DNA from: Micromonospora profundi
GTDB taxonomy: Bacteria; Actinomycetota; Actinomycetes; Mycobacteriales; Micromonosporaceae
Assembly (NCBI RefSeq): GCF_011927785.1
Contig: NZ_JAATJK010000001.1
Span: 1,116,001-1,180,000, forward strand
DNA length: 64,000 bases
Direction of reading: 5' to 3'
Shown: piece by piece, positions 24,330 through 33,755 of the stretch
Layout: the number at the start of each line of letters is the position of its first letter
How positions within the stretch are numbered: position 1 is the stretch's first letter
The notes under the pieces: generated by a model
Databases searched by the model: none
What the model saw: only the letters and a program-made list of their open reading frames with translations
Told to the model about the DNA's origin: nothing
Program-made: the position numbers and the translations under genes

Positions 24330-25133
24330 TCATTCCGGCTTTTCGGTGACGAAGATGGCGGTGCCTGGGAAGAGCCTGCCGCGCAGCGGGCTCCACTGCC
24401 CCCAGATCCCCTCGTGCCCCTCCGGCCACTCGGGCTCCACCAGGTCCAGCAGTCGGAACCCGGCGCCGACCAGTTCGCGGATCCGGTCGCCGAGCGTGCG
24501 GTGCTGTTCGACGTAGGTGGCCACGCCGGATTCGTCCTGTTCCACATAGGGGGAGCGGTCGAAGTACGAGTGCACGGCCCGCAGCCCGCCCTCGCCCGGG
24601 TCGTCCAGGAAGATCCACCGCATCGGGTGGGTCACCGAGAACACCCACCGGCCGCCCGGGCGCAGCACCCGGTGCACCTCGGCGAGCAGGGCCGCCGAGT
24701 CGTCCACGAACGGGATCGCGCCGAACGCGGTACAGGCAGTGTCGAACGACTCGTCGGCGAACGGCAGGGCGAGCGCGTCGGCCTGCACCAGCGGCACGCG
24801 TACCCCACTGCGGTCGGCTGCCTGCGCGGCGTGCCGCAACATGCCGGCGGACAGGTCGAAGGCGACCGGCCGGGCGCCCTGGGTGGCCAACCAGCGGGCG
24901 GCGGCCGCCGCTCCGCAGCCCACCTCCAGAATCCGGCGCCCGACCACGTCGCCGAGCAGCCGGGCGTCGGCCTCGCGCAGCCCTTCGGGGCACCAGACGA
25001 AGTCCACGTCGCCGAGGAACGCGCCGTGCTCGGCCTGGTAGTCGTCGGCGTCGGTGTCCCACCAGCCGCGGTTGGCCCGCCGGGCCTCGGCGTCACCCAC
25101 CCGGCGCCGGGTAACCCGGCTGTCGTCATCCAC
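24330..25133 (-). CDS. Class I SAM-dependent methyltransferase
   Basis: 267 residues. Rossmann-like methyltransferase with motif I ILEVGCGAAAAARWLATQG (about 68-86), an acidic residue after strand 2 (PVAFDLSAGML), motif DALALPFADESFDTACTAFGAIPFV and HRVLRPGGRWVFSVTHPM (Methyltransf_11 pattern). The N-terminal block RRANRGWWDTDADDYQAEHGAFLGDVDFVWCPEGLREADA recurs in actinobacterial orthologues. The substrate is unknown. The start is GTG with a TAGCGT -10 6 nt upstream. Confidence 0.88.
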   Translation of the reverse strand: MDDDSRVTRRRVGDAEARRANRGWWDTDADDYQAEHGAFLGDVDFVWCPEGLREADARLLGDVVGRRILEVGCGAAAAARWLATQGARPVAFDLSAGMLRHAAQAADRSGVRVPLVQADALALPFADESFDTACTAFGAIPFVDDSAALLAEVHRVLRPGGRWVFSVTHPMRWIFLDDPGEGGLRAVHSYFDRSPYVEQDESGVATYVEQHRTLGDRIRELVGAGFRLLDLVEPEWPEGHEGIWGQWSPLRGRLFPGTAIFVTEKPE

Positions 25134-25622
25134 GCGCTCACGCTAGGCCCCACCCACCCCATTGGGTACGGCGGCGCGTCCATGATCTGCGCGAATCCTC
25201 GCGCTGACTGCTTGATCGACTCGGCTTCCGTGAAATCGCGGTATCCGGGCCCCGGCGGGACACACCGGTTTCCAGGAAGCCGAGTCGATCAAGCCGCCGG
25301 GACGGCTGGGCGGCGCGGCGCGTGGGGCTCCTGTGACGTACGAGACAGCAGTGGTGGTTTCCGGGCGATTGTTCGGCTTTCGCAGGTAACCACACGGCGA
25401 GGAGACGGGAGGGCTTGCACGCTGTGGTAATGCGCACGGTAGGCTAGACGATGCGCTCGCGGATCGTGTGTCTCGGCAGGGAGCAGGTGCGCGGTCGACG
25501 GAGCCACACCATGATCTCACTAGACGATCGTTCGGTGTGTCCGGCGACGGATCCGCTGGCGCGAACAGGTCACTGCGACACCAGCCTGCTGTGACAACCC
25601 ACCGACCGGAGCAACCGCCCAC
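25134..25622. promoter_or_regulatory. Intergenic region upstream of rpsA
   Basis: 489 bases without a supported gene. It contains the -10 of the divergent methyltransferase gene (TAGCGT at 25140-25145, minus strand), an 85-bp palindromic repeat (25210-25294, separate entry), and the rpsA promoter and leader. A possible rpsA promoter is TTGCAC at 25415-25420 with TAGGCT at 25440-25445; its 19-nt spacer is longer than ideal. The resulting leader of about 170 nt is long enough for translational autoregulation, as S1 mRNAs often have, but no conserved fold was recognised. Confidence 0.4.
25210..25294. repeat. 85-bp palindromic element with 20-bp perfect ends
   Basis: Terminal arms GCTTGATCGACTCGGCTTCC (25210-25229) and its exact complement (25275-25294) enclose 45 nt that themselves partly pair (GAAATCGCGG versus CACCGGTTTC). 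The end sequence TTGATCGACTCG recurs at 62058-62069 at the edge of another hairpin. A REP- or MITE-like dispersed repeat is the best explanation. Confidence 0.75.
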
Positions 25623-27128
25623 ATGACGAGCAGCATCGAGGCCCCCTCGAGCGCCACCCGGGTCACCCACGACGATCTCGGTTCCGAGGAGGCTTTCCTC
25701 GCCGCGATCGACGAGACCATCAAGTACTTCAACGACGGCGACATTGTCGAAGGCACCGTCGTCAAGGTCGATCGGGACGAGGTCCTGCTCGACATCGGCT
25801 ACAAGACCGAGGGTGTCATCCCCTCTCGTGAGTTGTCGATCAAGCACGACGTGGACCCCGCCGAAGTTGTGACGGTTGGCGACCACATCGAGGCCCTGGT
25901 CCTCCAGAAGGAGGACAAGGAGGGTCGTCTGATCCTCTCCAAGAAGCGGGCGCAGTACGAGCGGGCCTGGGGCACGATCGAGAAGATCAAGGACGAGGAC
26001 GGTGTCGTCCGCGGCTCGGTCATCGAGGTTGTCAAGGGTGGTCTCATCCTCGACATCGGGCTGCGTGGCTTCCTGCCCGCGTCCCTGGTCGAGATGCGGC
26101 GCGTGCGTGACCTGCAGCCGTACGTCGGGCGCGAGCTCGAAGCCAAGATCATCGAGCTGGACAAGAACCGCAACAACGTGGTCCTGTCCCGCCGTGCCTG
26201 GCTGGAGCAGACGCAGTCCGAGGTGCGCACCGAGTTCCTCAACAAGCTGCAGAAGGGCCAGGTCCGCAAGGGCGTCGTGTCCTCGATCGTCAACTTCGGC
26301 GCCTTCGTGGACCTCGGCGGCGTCGACGGTCTGGTGCACGTCTCCGAGCTGTCCTGGAAGCACATCGACCACCCGTCCGAGGTCGTCGAGGTGGGCCAGG
26401 AGGTCGAGGTCGAGGTCCTGGACGTCGACCTGGACCGCGAGCGCGTCTCCCTGTCGCTGAAGGCGACGCAGGAGGACCCGTGGCGGCAGTTCGCCCGCAC
26501 CCACGCGATCCAGCAGATCGTGCCGGGTAAGGTCACCAAGCTGGTTCCGTTCGGTGCGTTCGTCCGCGTGGACGACGGCATCGAGGGCCTCGTCCACATC
26601 TCCGAGCTGGCCGAGCGCCACGTGGAGATCCCGGAGCAGGTCGTGCAGGTCGGCTCCGAGGTCATGGTCAAGGTCATCGACATCGACCTGGAGCGCCGCC
26701 GGATCTCGCTGTCGCTCAAGCAGGCCAACGAGGGCTTCGTCGAGGGCGAGGAGCACTTCGACCCGACCCTCTACGGCATGGCCGCGACGTACGACACCGA
26801 GGGCAACTACATCTACCCGGAGGGCTTCGACCCGGAGACGGGCGAGTGGCTCGAGGGGTACGACAAGCAGCGCGAGACCTGGGAGAACCAGTACGCGGAG
26901 GCTCGTCAGCGCTGGGAGGCCCACACCAAGCAGGTGCAGACCTCCCGGGCCGCCGACGCCGAGGCTGCTGCCAACCCGACTCCGGCCGTTCCGGCCGCTG
27001 CCGGCGGTGGCGGCACCACCTCCTCGTCCAGCCCGGCCCCGAGCCGGCAGGCCGAGGAGCCGGCCGGCACCCTGGCCACCGACGAGGCGCTCGCCGCACT
27101 GCGGGAGAAGCTCGCCGGCGGTAAGTGA
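25623..27128 (+). CDS. rpsA: 30S ribosomal protein S1
   Basis: 501 residues with four S1 RNA-binding domains (about residues 36-105, 122-187, 208-276, 293-362), the actinobacterial arrangement rather than the six of E. coli. Seen: GDIVEGTVVKVDRDEVLLDIGYKTEGVIPSRELS, VRGSVIEVVKGGLILDIGLRGFLPASLVEMRRVRDLQPYVG, GQVRKGVVSSIVNFGAFVDLGGVDGLVHVSELSWKHIDHP and GKVTKLVPFGAFVRVDDGIEGLVHISELAERHVE. A low-complexity Ala/Pro/Ser/Gly tail follows (about 440-490). S1 brings mRNA to the 30S subunit; in an organism with many leaderless mRNAs its role may be narrower. A strong terminator follows. Confidence 0.97.
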   Translation: MTSSIEAPSSATRVTHDDLGSEEAFLAAIDETIKYFNDGDIVEGTVVKVDRDEVLLDIGYKTEGVIPSRELSIKHDVDPAEVVTVGDHIEALVLQKEDKEGRLILSKKRAQYERAWGTIEKIKDEDGVVRGSVIEVVKGGLILDIGLRGFLPASLVEMRRVRDLQPYVGRELEAKIIELDKNRNNVVLSRRAWLEQTQSEVRTEFLNKLQKGQVRKGVVSSIVNFGAFVDLGGVDGLVHVSELSWKHIDHPSEVVEVGQEVEVEVLDVDLDRERVSLSLKATQEDPWRQFARTHAIQQIVPGKVTKLVPFGAFVRVDDGIEGLVHISELAERHVEIPEQVVQVGSEVMVKVIDIDLERRRISLSLKQANEGFVEGEEHFDPTLYGMAATYDTEGNYIYPEGFDPETGEWLEGYDKQRETWENQYAEARQRWEAHTKQVQTSRAADAEAAANPTPAVPAAAGGGGTTSSSSPAPSRQAEEPAGTLATDEALAALREKLAGGK

Positions 27129-27452
27129 CCCGCTGAACAACGAAGGCCCCGTCCCCGCGATCTTTCCGATCGCCGGGGGCGGGGCCTTCGCCATGCCCGC
27201 CCGCGCAGCCCCCCGCGCTTGTCCGCCGCGCGGCCCCGCGCCGTGCCCGCTGCGCGGCCCACGCCACGACCGCTGCGCCGGCATCCCGCCTGAGCGCGCT
27301 CGATCCTGGTTCCAGGGGCTTCGGTTGTGCTCGGATGCCACTGCATCCTGGATCGAGCGTGATCAAGGCCGAGCCCGTGCCACCGCTAGCCGTGAACCCG
27401 GCAGGCGGGAGGTGGTTTGGTGGTGGGGCACGTGATCCGGTTGACTGGTCGG
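27129..27452. other. Intergenic region between rpsA and coaE
   Basis: 324 bases. It contains the rpsA terminator (27141-27190), then a C-rich stretch with repeated GCGCGGCC motifs, and an imperfect long-loop inverted repeat with ends CGCTCGATCC (27298-27307) and GGATCGAGCG (27351-27360). No coding sequence is supported. Confidence 0.5.
27141..27190 (+). terminator. Strong terminator after rpsA
   Basis: Stem CGAAGGCCCCGTCCCCG pairing with CGGGGGCGGGGCCTTCG (one G.U), loop of about 16 nt, 12 bp past the stop codon. Confidence 0.85.
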
Positions 27453-28634
27453 GTGCTGAGGGTGGGGTTGACCGGCGGAATCGGGTCGGGCAAGAGCGCG
27501 GTGGCCGCGCGGCTTGTCGAGTTGGGTGCGGTGCTCATCGACGCCGACCGCGTCGCGCGGGAGGTCGTCGCGCCGGGCTCCGAAGGGCTCGCCGAGATCG
27601 TCGCCGCCTTCTCCGACCGGGTGCTGGACGCTGACGGCGCGCTCGACCGTGCCGCACTGGGCGCTGTGGTGTTCGCCGACGAGGCGGCCCGCCGCCGGCT
27701 GGAGGCGATCACCCATCCCCGGGTCCGCGCCCGTACCGCCGAGCTGATGGCCGCGGCGGCACCGGACGCGATAGTCGTCAACGACGTACCGCTGCTGGTG
27801 GAGGTGGGGCTCGCGCCGACGTACCACCTGGTGGTCGTGGTGCAGACGGCTGTGGCGACCCGACTGGACCGGCTGACGCGTCTCCGGGGGATGGACCGGG
27901 TGGAGGCCGAGCGGCGGATCGCCGCGCAGGCCGACGACGCGCGCCGCCGCGCGGCGGCGGACGTGGTGCTGACAAACGACGCGAGCCTCGGTGCGCTGCA
28001 CGCCGCCGTCGACGCGCTGTGGCGGCGGAGGTTGCAGCCCTACGAGCACAACCTGCGGGAGCGGCGGGTGGCCCCGCCGGGCCAGGGCGAGGTGGCGAGG
28101 AGCGACCCGAGTTGGCCCGAGCAGTACGCCCGGCTGGCCGCCCGGATCCGCCACGCGCTCGCCCCGGCCGACCTCCGGATCGACCACATCGGCGCCACAG
28201 CGGTGTCCGGCTCGGCCGCCGCCGACGTCATCGACGTGCAGGTGGCCGTGCCCACGCTCGCCGACGCCGACGGGACACTTGCCGACCGGCTGGCGAACGC
28301 CGGGTTCCCCCGGGTGCCGGGGCACTGGTGGGACGATCCGCGTCCGGCCGGGCCGGGCCGGTGGGAGAAGCGGCTGCACGGCAGCGCCGATCCGGGCCGG
28401 CCGGTGCGCCTGCACGTGCGGGCCGCCGACTCCCCGGGTTGGCGGTATGCGCTGCTGATGCGCGACCACCTGCGCGCCGACCCGGACCAGCGGGCCGCGT
28501 ACCTGATGCTCAAGCGGGATCTGGTCGAGGCCGCACCGCACGTCGACGGCTCCGGGACGGCGCGCGATCCCTGGTTCGACGAGGAGTACCTGCGGGCCGA
28601 GCAGTGGGCCGAGCAGACCGGCTGGCGACCCTGA
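27453..28634 (+). CDS. coaE: Dephospho-CoA kinase fused to a GrpB domain
   Basis: 393 residues. The N-terminal dephospho-CoA kinase (about 1-200) catalyses the last step of CoA synthesis: P-loop [18 protein letters not shown] at residue 3, [57 protein letters not shown]. The C-terminal GrpB-family domain (about 215-385, nucleotidyltransferase-like, [60 protein letters not shown]) has no settled function. The same fusion is found in mycobacterial CoaE (about 407 residues). The start is placed at the GTG giving [12 protein letters not shown] codons lie up to 36 nt upstream and no Shine-Dalgarno decides. Confidence 0.93.
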   Translation: MLRVGLTGGIGSGKSAVAARLVELGAVLIDADRVAREVVAPGSEGLAEIVAAFSDRVLDADGALDRAALGAVVFADEAARRRLEAITHPRVRARTAELMAAAAPDAIVVNDVPLLVEVGLAPTYHLVVVVQTAVATRLDRLTRLRGMDRVEAERRIAAQADDARRRAAADVVLTNDASLGALHAAVDALWRRRLQPYEHNLRERRVAPPGQGEVARSDPSWPEQYARLAARIRHALAPADLRIDHIGATAVSGSAAADVIDVQVAVPTLADADGTLADRLANAGFPRVPGHWWDDPRPAGPGRWEKRLHGSADPGRPVRLHVRAADSPGWRYALLMRDHLRADPDQRAAYLMLKRDLVEAAPHVDGSGTARDPWFDEEYLRAEQWAEQTGWRP

Positions 28635-28664
28635 GCACTGCCAGCGCGATCGGCCAGCGCCGGG

Positions 28665-30197
28665 TCAGCGGGCGCCGGGCCGTGGCGCGGTGGTAGCCGG
28701 GCGGGGTGGCGCGCCGAGGCGGGGCACCACCGCGGGGTTGAGGTCCAGCTGTGCCCACGCGCTGCTGCCGGTGAGCAGCTCCACCCGGCGCAGCGACCCG
28801 TCGCGCTCCACCCAGTAGCGCAGCCGCCCGGCGGTCGTGCGCAGCTCCACGACGTCCACGATCCGGCCATCGGCGACGTCCTCACGGATCCGCACGGCTG
28901 CGGCCCGCTGCCGTACCGGGCCGGCGGCCGCGACCGCCGCGTCGACGAGCAGGTCCAGGTCGTCCCCGGCTGACCGGGCGTGCCGCCACGCCCCTGCGGG
29001 CGCCGGCAGGGGCGGCCGACCGGGCGCCTCCGCGGTACCGCCGCCACCGGCGGTGGCCGGCACGTTCATCCGGGACAGGCCGGCGGCGTCCCGGCGCAGC
29101 AGGGTCCGGCGATCCGGTACGCCCAGGTCGGCGACCGCCAGGTATGCGGTGCCGGTGGTCCAGTTCAACCAGCCGGCACCTCGCAGGTTGGTGTCAGTGC
29201 CGACCGGCCCGCTGACCGTCACCGTGGCCCCACCCAGGGCGCGTAGTCGGGTCGGTAGCCGGTTCATGCGGCGCTGCTCCGCGTCGGTCAGGGCGCGGGG
29301 CAGACCGGGCCGGCCACCGAGCGCCTCCACCGGACGCAGCGTGGGCCGGTCGGCCCGGTTGAGGAGCACCGTGACGGGGCCGACGCCGGGTAGTCGTGTC
29401 GTCAGCTTGTGCAGGCGCGCGTCCTGGTCGAGCCAGTAGCGGGTGGACCCGTCCGGCGCGGCCTCGGCGGCGGCGGACGGCGTGCCTGCCGTGGCCGTGC
29501 CGCTGGCGAGGGGTGGGGTCGCGGGAGGCGGCGGTGCCGCCACGACGTCCACCGGCCCGGCCGCGAGCACGTCACGGGCGATCCAGCGGGCGTCGCCGTC
29601 ACCCGGGTCCGGGCGGTCGGCGGCCAGGTCGCGGAGCAGGTCGAGTACCGGCGCCAACGCCGTTCCGGGCGTCAGCCGGTGCAGCCGCCACCGGTCCGGC
29701 GGCGGCACCAGGGGCGGCGCGGCGGGGGTGGGCACCGCCGTCGGGTCCGGCCGGACCACCAGCAGCGACCCGGTGCTCTGCAACAGACCTCGTTCGGCGC
29801 CCGCCCCCGGCCCGCCCACGTCCAGGTAGAGCAGCGGCCGGGACCAGTCCACCCACCCCACCAGTTCGGTACGGGCGGCGCCGGTGCCGGCCGTGACGTG
29901 AACACCGGAGCGGAGGTCCCGCAGGTTGGTGACCCGCATCGCGGCCAGCCGCTCGGCTTCGGCGACGGTCAGCGGTCGGGCCGGCTCGGGCGGCTCGGGC
30001 GCCCAGCTCAGCAGCCCGAGTACGAGCGCCGTCGCGGACGTCGCAGCGGTCAGGCCGAGCGCCAGCAGCACCGTACGCCGGCGGCGGCTCGCCCGGGGCG
30101 GCCCGCCGGTGTCGGTGTCGGTGGCGTCGGTGGTGTGGTCGGACCGGGACGCGTCCCCGGGGCCGGGCTCGGGTGTCGGGGGCGCTGAGGTGTCCAC
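28665..30197 (-). CDS. Membrane-anchored protein with an internal duplication
   Basis: About 510 residues, not recognised as a named family. A cytoplasmic Asp/Thr/Pro-rich N-terminus (about 1-40) with a basic RRRR cluster precedes one membrane segment (about 42-64, TVLLALGLTAATSATALVLGLL). The exported part is two copies of a ~220-residue unit. Copy 1 (about 72-290) has RPLTVAEAERLAAMRVTNLR, VGWVDWSRPLLYLDVGG and TRYWLDQDARLHKLTTRLPG; copy 2 has RALTDAEQRRMNRLPTRLR, AGWLNWTTGTAYLAVADLG and LRYWVERDGSLRRVELLTG. The YW-x-x-D-x-x-L-x-x strands recall LppX/LolA-like lipid-binding folds, but this is weak. The start (GTG 30197) is uncertain. Divergent from uvrB. Confidence 0.65.
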   Translation of the reverse strand: MDTSAPPTPEPGPGDASRSDHTTDATDTDTGGPPRASRRRRTVLLALGLTAATSATALVLGLLSWAPEPPEPARPLTVAEAERLAAMRVTNLRDLRSGVHVTAGTGAARTELVGWVDWSRPLLYLDVGGPGAGAERGLLQSTGSLLVVRPDPTAVPTPAAPPLVPPPDRWRLHRLTPGTALAPVLDLLRDLAADRPDPGDGDARWIARDVLAAGPVDVVAAPPPPATPPLASGTATAGTPSAAAEAAPDGSTRYWLDQDARLHKLTTRLPGVGPVTVLLNRADRPTLRPVEALGGRPGLPRALTDAEQRRMNRLPTRLRALGGATVTVSGPVGTDTNLRGAGWLNWTTGTAYLAVADLGVPDRRTLLRRDAAGLSRMNVPATAGGGGTAEAPGRPPLPAPAGAWRHARSAGDDLDLLVDAAVAAAGPVRQRAAAVRIREDVADGRIVDVVELRTTAGRLRYWVERDGSLRRVELLTGSSAWAQLDLNPAVVPRLGAPPRPATTAPRPGAR

Positions 30198-30497
30198 GGA
30201 TGTGAAACGGGTGGGACGGCGTGGGGTGACGTGCAGGGGCGCTCGCGGCGGCCGGTCTGCGCCGTGAGCGCGACCACACGGGTGCGCACGCCGGACGAGC
30301 CGGGTGCTGCGACCGCTGTGCCGGGGGCGGGCCGGCCGTGATGACGGCCTGGCCACCTGCCCGGTCGGCCGCCGCGAGCGGCCTACATGAAGAGGGTAGT
30401 CCCGGTGACATGTGACACACAATGGGAATATCGAAGCCGATCACGTACCCTGCGCGATGGCGCGAACCTGTCGGACCTCCGGCGTACCGTTGAGGTC
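30198..30497. promoter_or_regulatory. Divergent region between the duplicated membrane protein and uvrB
   Basis: 300 bases. On the plus strand TACCGT at 30485-30490 followed by 7 nt and ATG forms a leaderless -10 for uvrB. I looked for an actinobacterial LexA box (TCGAACnnnnGTTCGA) and for the RecA-independent damage promoter pattern TTGTCRGTG; neither is present. Nothing else was identified. Confidence 0.45.
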
Positions 30498-32606
30498 ATG
30501 GCGCTCGACATTCCCCGGCTCGACGGCCGCTTCCAGGTCGTCAGCGACTTCCAGCCGGCCGGTGACCAGCCGGCCGCCATCGACGACCTTGAGCGTCGGG
30601 TCCGGCGCGGCGACCGCAACACGGTGCTGCTTGGCGCGACCGGCACCGGCAAGAGCGCCACCACCGCGTGGCTGGTCGAGCGGTTGCAGCGCCCGACCCT
30701 GGTGCTCGCCCCTAACAAGACGCTCTGCGCGCAGCTGGCCAAGGAGTTCGGCGAGCTGCTGCCGCACAACGCTGTCGAATACTTCGTGTCGTACTACGAC
30801 TACTACCAGCCCGAGGCGTACATCCCGCAGACCGACACCTACATCGAGAAGGACTCCTCGATCAACGAGGAGGTGGAGCGGCTGCGGCACTCGGCGACGA
30901 TGTCCCTGCTCACCCGTCGCGACGTGGTCGTGGTGGCGACCGTCTCGGCGATCTACGGCCTGGGCACCCCTGAGGAATACCTCGACCGGGCGATCCGTGT
31001 CGAGGTCGGCCAGGAGGTCGACCGAGACCAGTTGCTGCGGCGGCTTGTCGACATCCGCTACACCCGCAACGACATGGCATTCCAGCGGGGCACCTTCCGG
31101 GTCCGCGGCGACACTCTGGAGATCATCCCGGCGTACGAGGAGCTGGCCGTCCGCATCGAGCTGTTCGGTGACGAGGTGGAGAAGCTCTACTACCTCAACC
31201 CGTTGACCGGTGACGTGGTCCGCGAGGTCAACCAGTTGGTGATCTTCCCGGCGACGCACTACGCGGCCGGCCCGGAGCGGATGGAGCGGGCCATCCGCGA
31301 CATCGAGGCCGAGCTGGCCGAGCGGCTCGCCGAGCTGGAGCGACAGGGCAAGCTGCTGGAGGCGCAGCGCCTGCGGATGCGCACCACCTACGACATCGAG
31401 ATGATGCGGCAGGTGGGCTTCTGCTCCGGCATCGAGAACTACTCGATGCACATGGACGGGCGGCTGCCCGGCAGCCCACCGCACTGCCTGCTCGACTACT
31501 TCCCCGACGACTTCCTCACCGTTGTCGACGAGTCGCACGTGACGATCCCGCAGATCGGCGGCATGTACGAGGGCGACGCGTCGCGCAAGCGGATGCTCAT
31601 CGACCACGGCTTCCGGCTGCCCAGCGCCGCCGACAACCGGCCGTTGCGCTTCGACGAGTTCCTGGAGCGGGTCGGCCAGATGGTCTACCTCTCCGCGACG
31701 CCCGGCACGTGGGAGATGGAGCAGGCCCAGGGCGAGTTCGTCGAGCAGGTCATCCGTCCCACCGGCCTGGTCGATCCGCAGGTCGTGATCAAGCCGACCA
31801 AGGGCCAGATCGACGACCTCATGCACGAGATCAAGCTGCGCACCGACAACGACGAGCGGGTGCTCGTGACGACCCTCACCAAGAAGATGGCCGAGGATCT
31901 GTCGGACTACCTGCTGGAGAACGGCGTCCGGGTGCGCTACCTGCACTCCGAGGTGGACACGCTGCGCCGGGTGGAGTTGCTGCGCGAGCTGCGCCAGGGC
32001 GAGTACGACGTGCTGGTGGGCATCAACCTGCTCCGCGAAGGTCTGGACCTGCCCGAGGTGTCGCTGGTGGCGATCCTCGACGCCGACAAGGAGGGCTTCC
32101 TGCGCAGCGGTCGTTCGCTGATCCAGACCATCGGTCGGGCCGCCCGTAACGTCTCCGGCCAGGTCCACATGTACGCCGACAAGATCACTCCGTCGATGGC
32201 GGCGGCGATCGACGAGACCGACAGGCGTCGCGCCAAGCAGATCGCGCACAACGAGGCACACGGGATCAGCCCCGAGCCGCTGCGTAAGAAGATCCACGAC
32301 ATCCTTGACGACATCTACCGCGAGGCGGAGGACACCGAAAACTCGCGGGTGGGCGGCGCGGCGCGGCAACTCTCCCGTGGCAAGGCGCCGGTCAAGGAGA
32401 CCCGCAGTCGCAGTCGGTCCGCTGTCGCCACCACCTCACGGGAGGGGATGGCCCGCGCCGACCTCGCCCAGCTCATCCAGGAGCTCAACGACCAGATGCT
32501 GGCCGCCGCCCGCGAGTTGCAGTTCGAGCTGGCGGCGCGGATCCGCGACGAGGTCGCCGACCTGAAGAAGGAGCTGCGCGGGATGGACGTCGCCGGCGTG
32601 AAGTGA
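30498..32606 (+). CDS. uvrB: Excinuclease ABC subunit B
   Basis: 702 residues, normal length. UvrB is the damage-verifying helicase-like subunit of nucleotide excision repair: it is loaded by UvrA and recruits UvrC. Walker [17 protein letters not shown] (about 45-60), the beta-hairpin region [61 protein letters not shown] (DEAD-like box), [44 protein letters not shown] (motif VI) and a C-terminal UVR domain ([35 protein letters not shown]) that contacts UvrC. The ATG at 30498 is preceded by a -10 at leaderless distance. Confidence 0.98.
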   Translation: MALDIPRLDGRFQVVSDFQPAGDQPAAIDDLERRVRRGDRNTVLLGATGTGKSATTAWLVERLQRPTLVLAPNKTLCAQLAKEFGELLPHNAVEYFVSYYDYYQPEAYIPQTDTYIEKDSSINEEVERLRHSATMSLLTRRDVVVVATVSAIYGLGTPEEYLDRAIRVEVGQEVDRDQLLRRLVDIRYTRNDMAFQRGTFRVRGDTLEIIPAYEELAVRIELFGDEVEKLYYLNPLTGDVVREVNQLVIFPATHYAAGPERMERAIRDIEAELAERLAELERQGKLLEAQRLRMRTTYDIEMMRQVGFCSGIENYSMHMDGRLPGSPPHCLLDYFPDDFLTVVDESHVTIPQIGGMYEGDASRKRMLIDHGFRLPSAADNRPLRFDEFLERVGQMVYLSATPGTWEMEQAQGEFVEQVIRPTGLVDPQVVIKPTKGQIDDLMHEIKLRTDNDERVLVTTLTKKMAEDLSDYLLENGVRVRYLHSEVDTLRRVELLRELRQGEYDVLVGINLLREGLDLPEVSLVAILDADKEGFLRSGRSLIQTIGRAARNVSGQVHMYADKITPSMAAAIDETDRRRAKQIAHNEAHGISPEPLRKKIHDILDDIYREAEDTENSRVGGAARQLSRGKAPVKETRSRSRSAVATTSREGMARADLAQLIQELNDQMLAAARELQFELAARIRDEVADLKKELRGMDVAGVK

Positions 32607-32653
32607 CCGGCCGGGCGCGGTCCGGCGGCTGCGACCCTGGCAACCGTGGTCGG

Positions 32654-32718
32654 GAGCGGTCGAACGGCAGGTAAAGGCTGTTCGACCGCTCACCGCAACG
32701 GGGCATCCGGTTGCGGTG
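32654..32718 (+). terminator. Two consecutive hairpins after uvrB
   Basis: First a perfect 12-bp inverted repeat GAGCGGTCGAAC / GTTCGACCGCTC (32654-32665 and 32680-32691), then CACCGCAAC / GTTGCGGTG (32691-32699 and 32710-32718). They start 48 bp past the uvrB stop and precede the next gene by about 60 bp. Confidence 0.6.
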
Positions 32719-32779
32719 TGCAAGCAAGCTATTGCACTGGGTTACCGCGCTGCGTACGCTCCCACGATGGGGAGGCCGG

Positions 32780-33637
32780 ATGCCGTTGCCAACAAGTCCT
32801 GTCATTCGACGTGCGCGCCTCGGCGCTGAGCTGCGCCAGCTGCGCCGGCGTGAGGGGCTGACCCTGGAGCAGGTCTGCGACCGGCTGGGGTGGGCCTCGA
32901 CGTCGAAGCTGTCCCGCATCGAGCTGGGCCAGAGCCGCCCGGACCTCGCCGACGTGCTTGACCTGCTCGACGTCTACCAGGTGCCGGTGCCGGTTCGGGA
33001 CACGTTGATCGTGATCGCGAGGGATGCCGCCACCAGTCGCGGCTGGTGGAAGACGCTTGGCGAGATGAGCGAGCGCCAGCGGGTCTACGCCGAGCTGGAG
33101 GCGGGTGCCGCCCACATCGTCGAATACCAGCCGGTGATCGTGCCGGGGCTGCTGCAGACACCGGCGTACGCACGGGCGCGGGTCGCGGCGGGTGCCGTCC
33201 TCACGCCGAAGGTCGACATCGAGGCGGAGGTGCGCGCCAGGGCGCTGCGGCAGGAGGTACTGCATCGGGCCGACCCTCCGGAGTACACGGCGGTGCTCAC
33301 CGAGGCGGTGTGCGAGCCGGGTGACCTGCCCGTCGACGTGTGGCGGGAGCAGCTGCGCCACCTGGTGGCAGTGACAGGGCTGGAGCACGTGACGGTGCGC
33401 CTGCTGCCACGCGGGGCGTCCGGCGACGGGCTGCACCCGCTCACGCCGTACTCCTGGTATTCCTTTCCCGACCCGGCGGACCCACGGACGGTGATGCTTG
33501 AGGCGTTGACCACCGACGTCCGGCTGGCGACGGTGCTCGACGTCGACAGGTACGAGCTGATGACCGAGGCGCTGCTGGCGGCTGCCCTGTCACCGGAGGA
33601 GACGGTCACGGCGTTGGCGCGACGCGTCGGCCAGTGA
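32780..33637 (+). CDS. XRE-family regulator with DUF5753 domain (Scr1-like)
   Basis: 285 residues. N-terminal helix-turn-helix (RARLGAELRQLRRREGLTLEQVCDRLGWASTSKLSRIELGQSRPDLADVLDLLDVY, about 9-66) and a C-terminal DUF5753 domain (YAELEAGAAHIVEYQPVIVPGLLQTPAYARA, EYTAVLTEAVCEPGDLPVDVWREQLRHLVAVTGLEHVTVRLLP). The family is heavily expanded in Streptomyces and Micromonospora and usually sits beside a small DUF397 protein (the Scr1/Scr2 pattern, resembling toxin-antitoxin). Here no DUF397 partner is found on either side. The ATG at 32780 has GGAGG immediately upstream. Target unknown. Confidence 0.88.
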   Translation: MPLPTSPVIRRARLGAELRQLRRREGLTLEQVCDRLGWASTSKLSRIELGQSRPDLADVLDLLDVYQVPVPVRDTLIVIARDAATSRGWWKTLGEMSERQRVYAELEAGAAHIVEYQPVIVPGLLQTPAYARARVAAGAVLTPKVDIEAEVRARALRQEVLHRADPPEYTAVLTEAVCEPGDLPVDVWREQLRHLVAVTGLEHVTVRLLPRGASGDGLHPLTPYSWYSFPDPADPRTVMLEALTTDVRLATVLDVDRYELMTEALLAAALSPEETVTALARRVGQ

Positions 33638-33755
33638 GGGGCACGCCGCGCGGCCACCGGGCCCGGCGCCCCCGAGACCGTCGGGACCGGTGACCGACGC
33701 GTGCGGTGGGCACGATAAACCGGGGGTACGACAGCTCCGCTCAGGCGGGAACGTC

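Noticed and set aside
32654..32691. TCGAAC...GTTCGA resembling a LexA/SOS box after uvrB
   Set aside because: The spacer is 14 nt instead of 4 and the element lies downstream of uvrB inside a longer hairpin, so it is a terminator.
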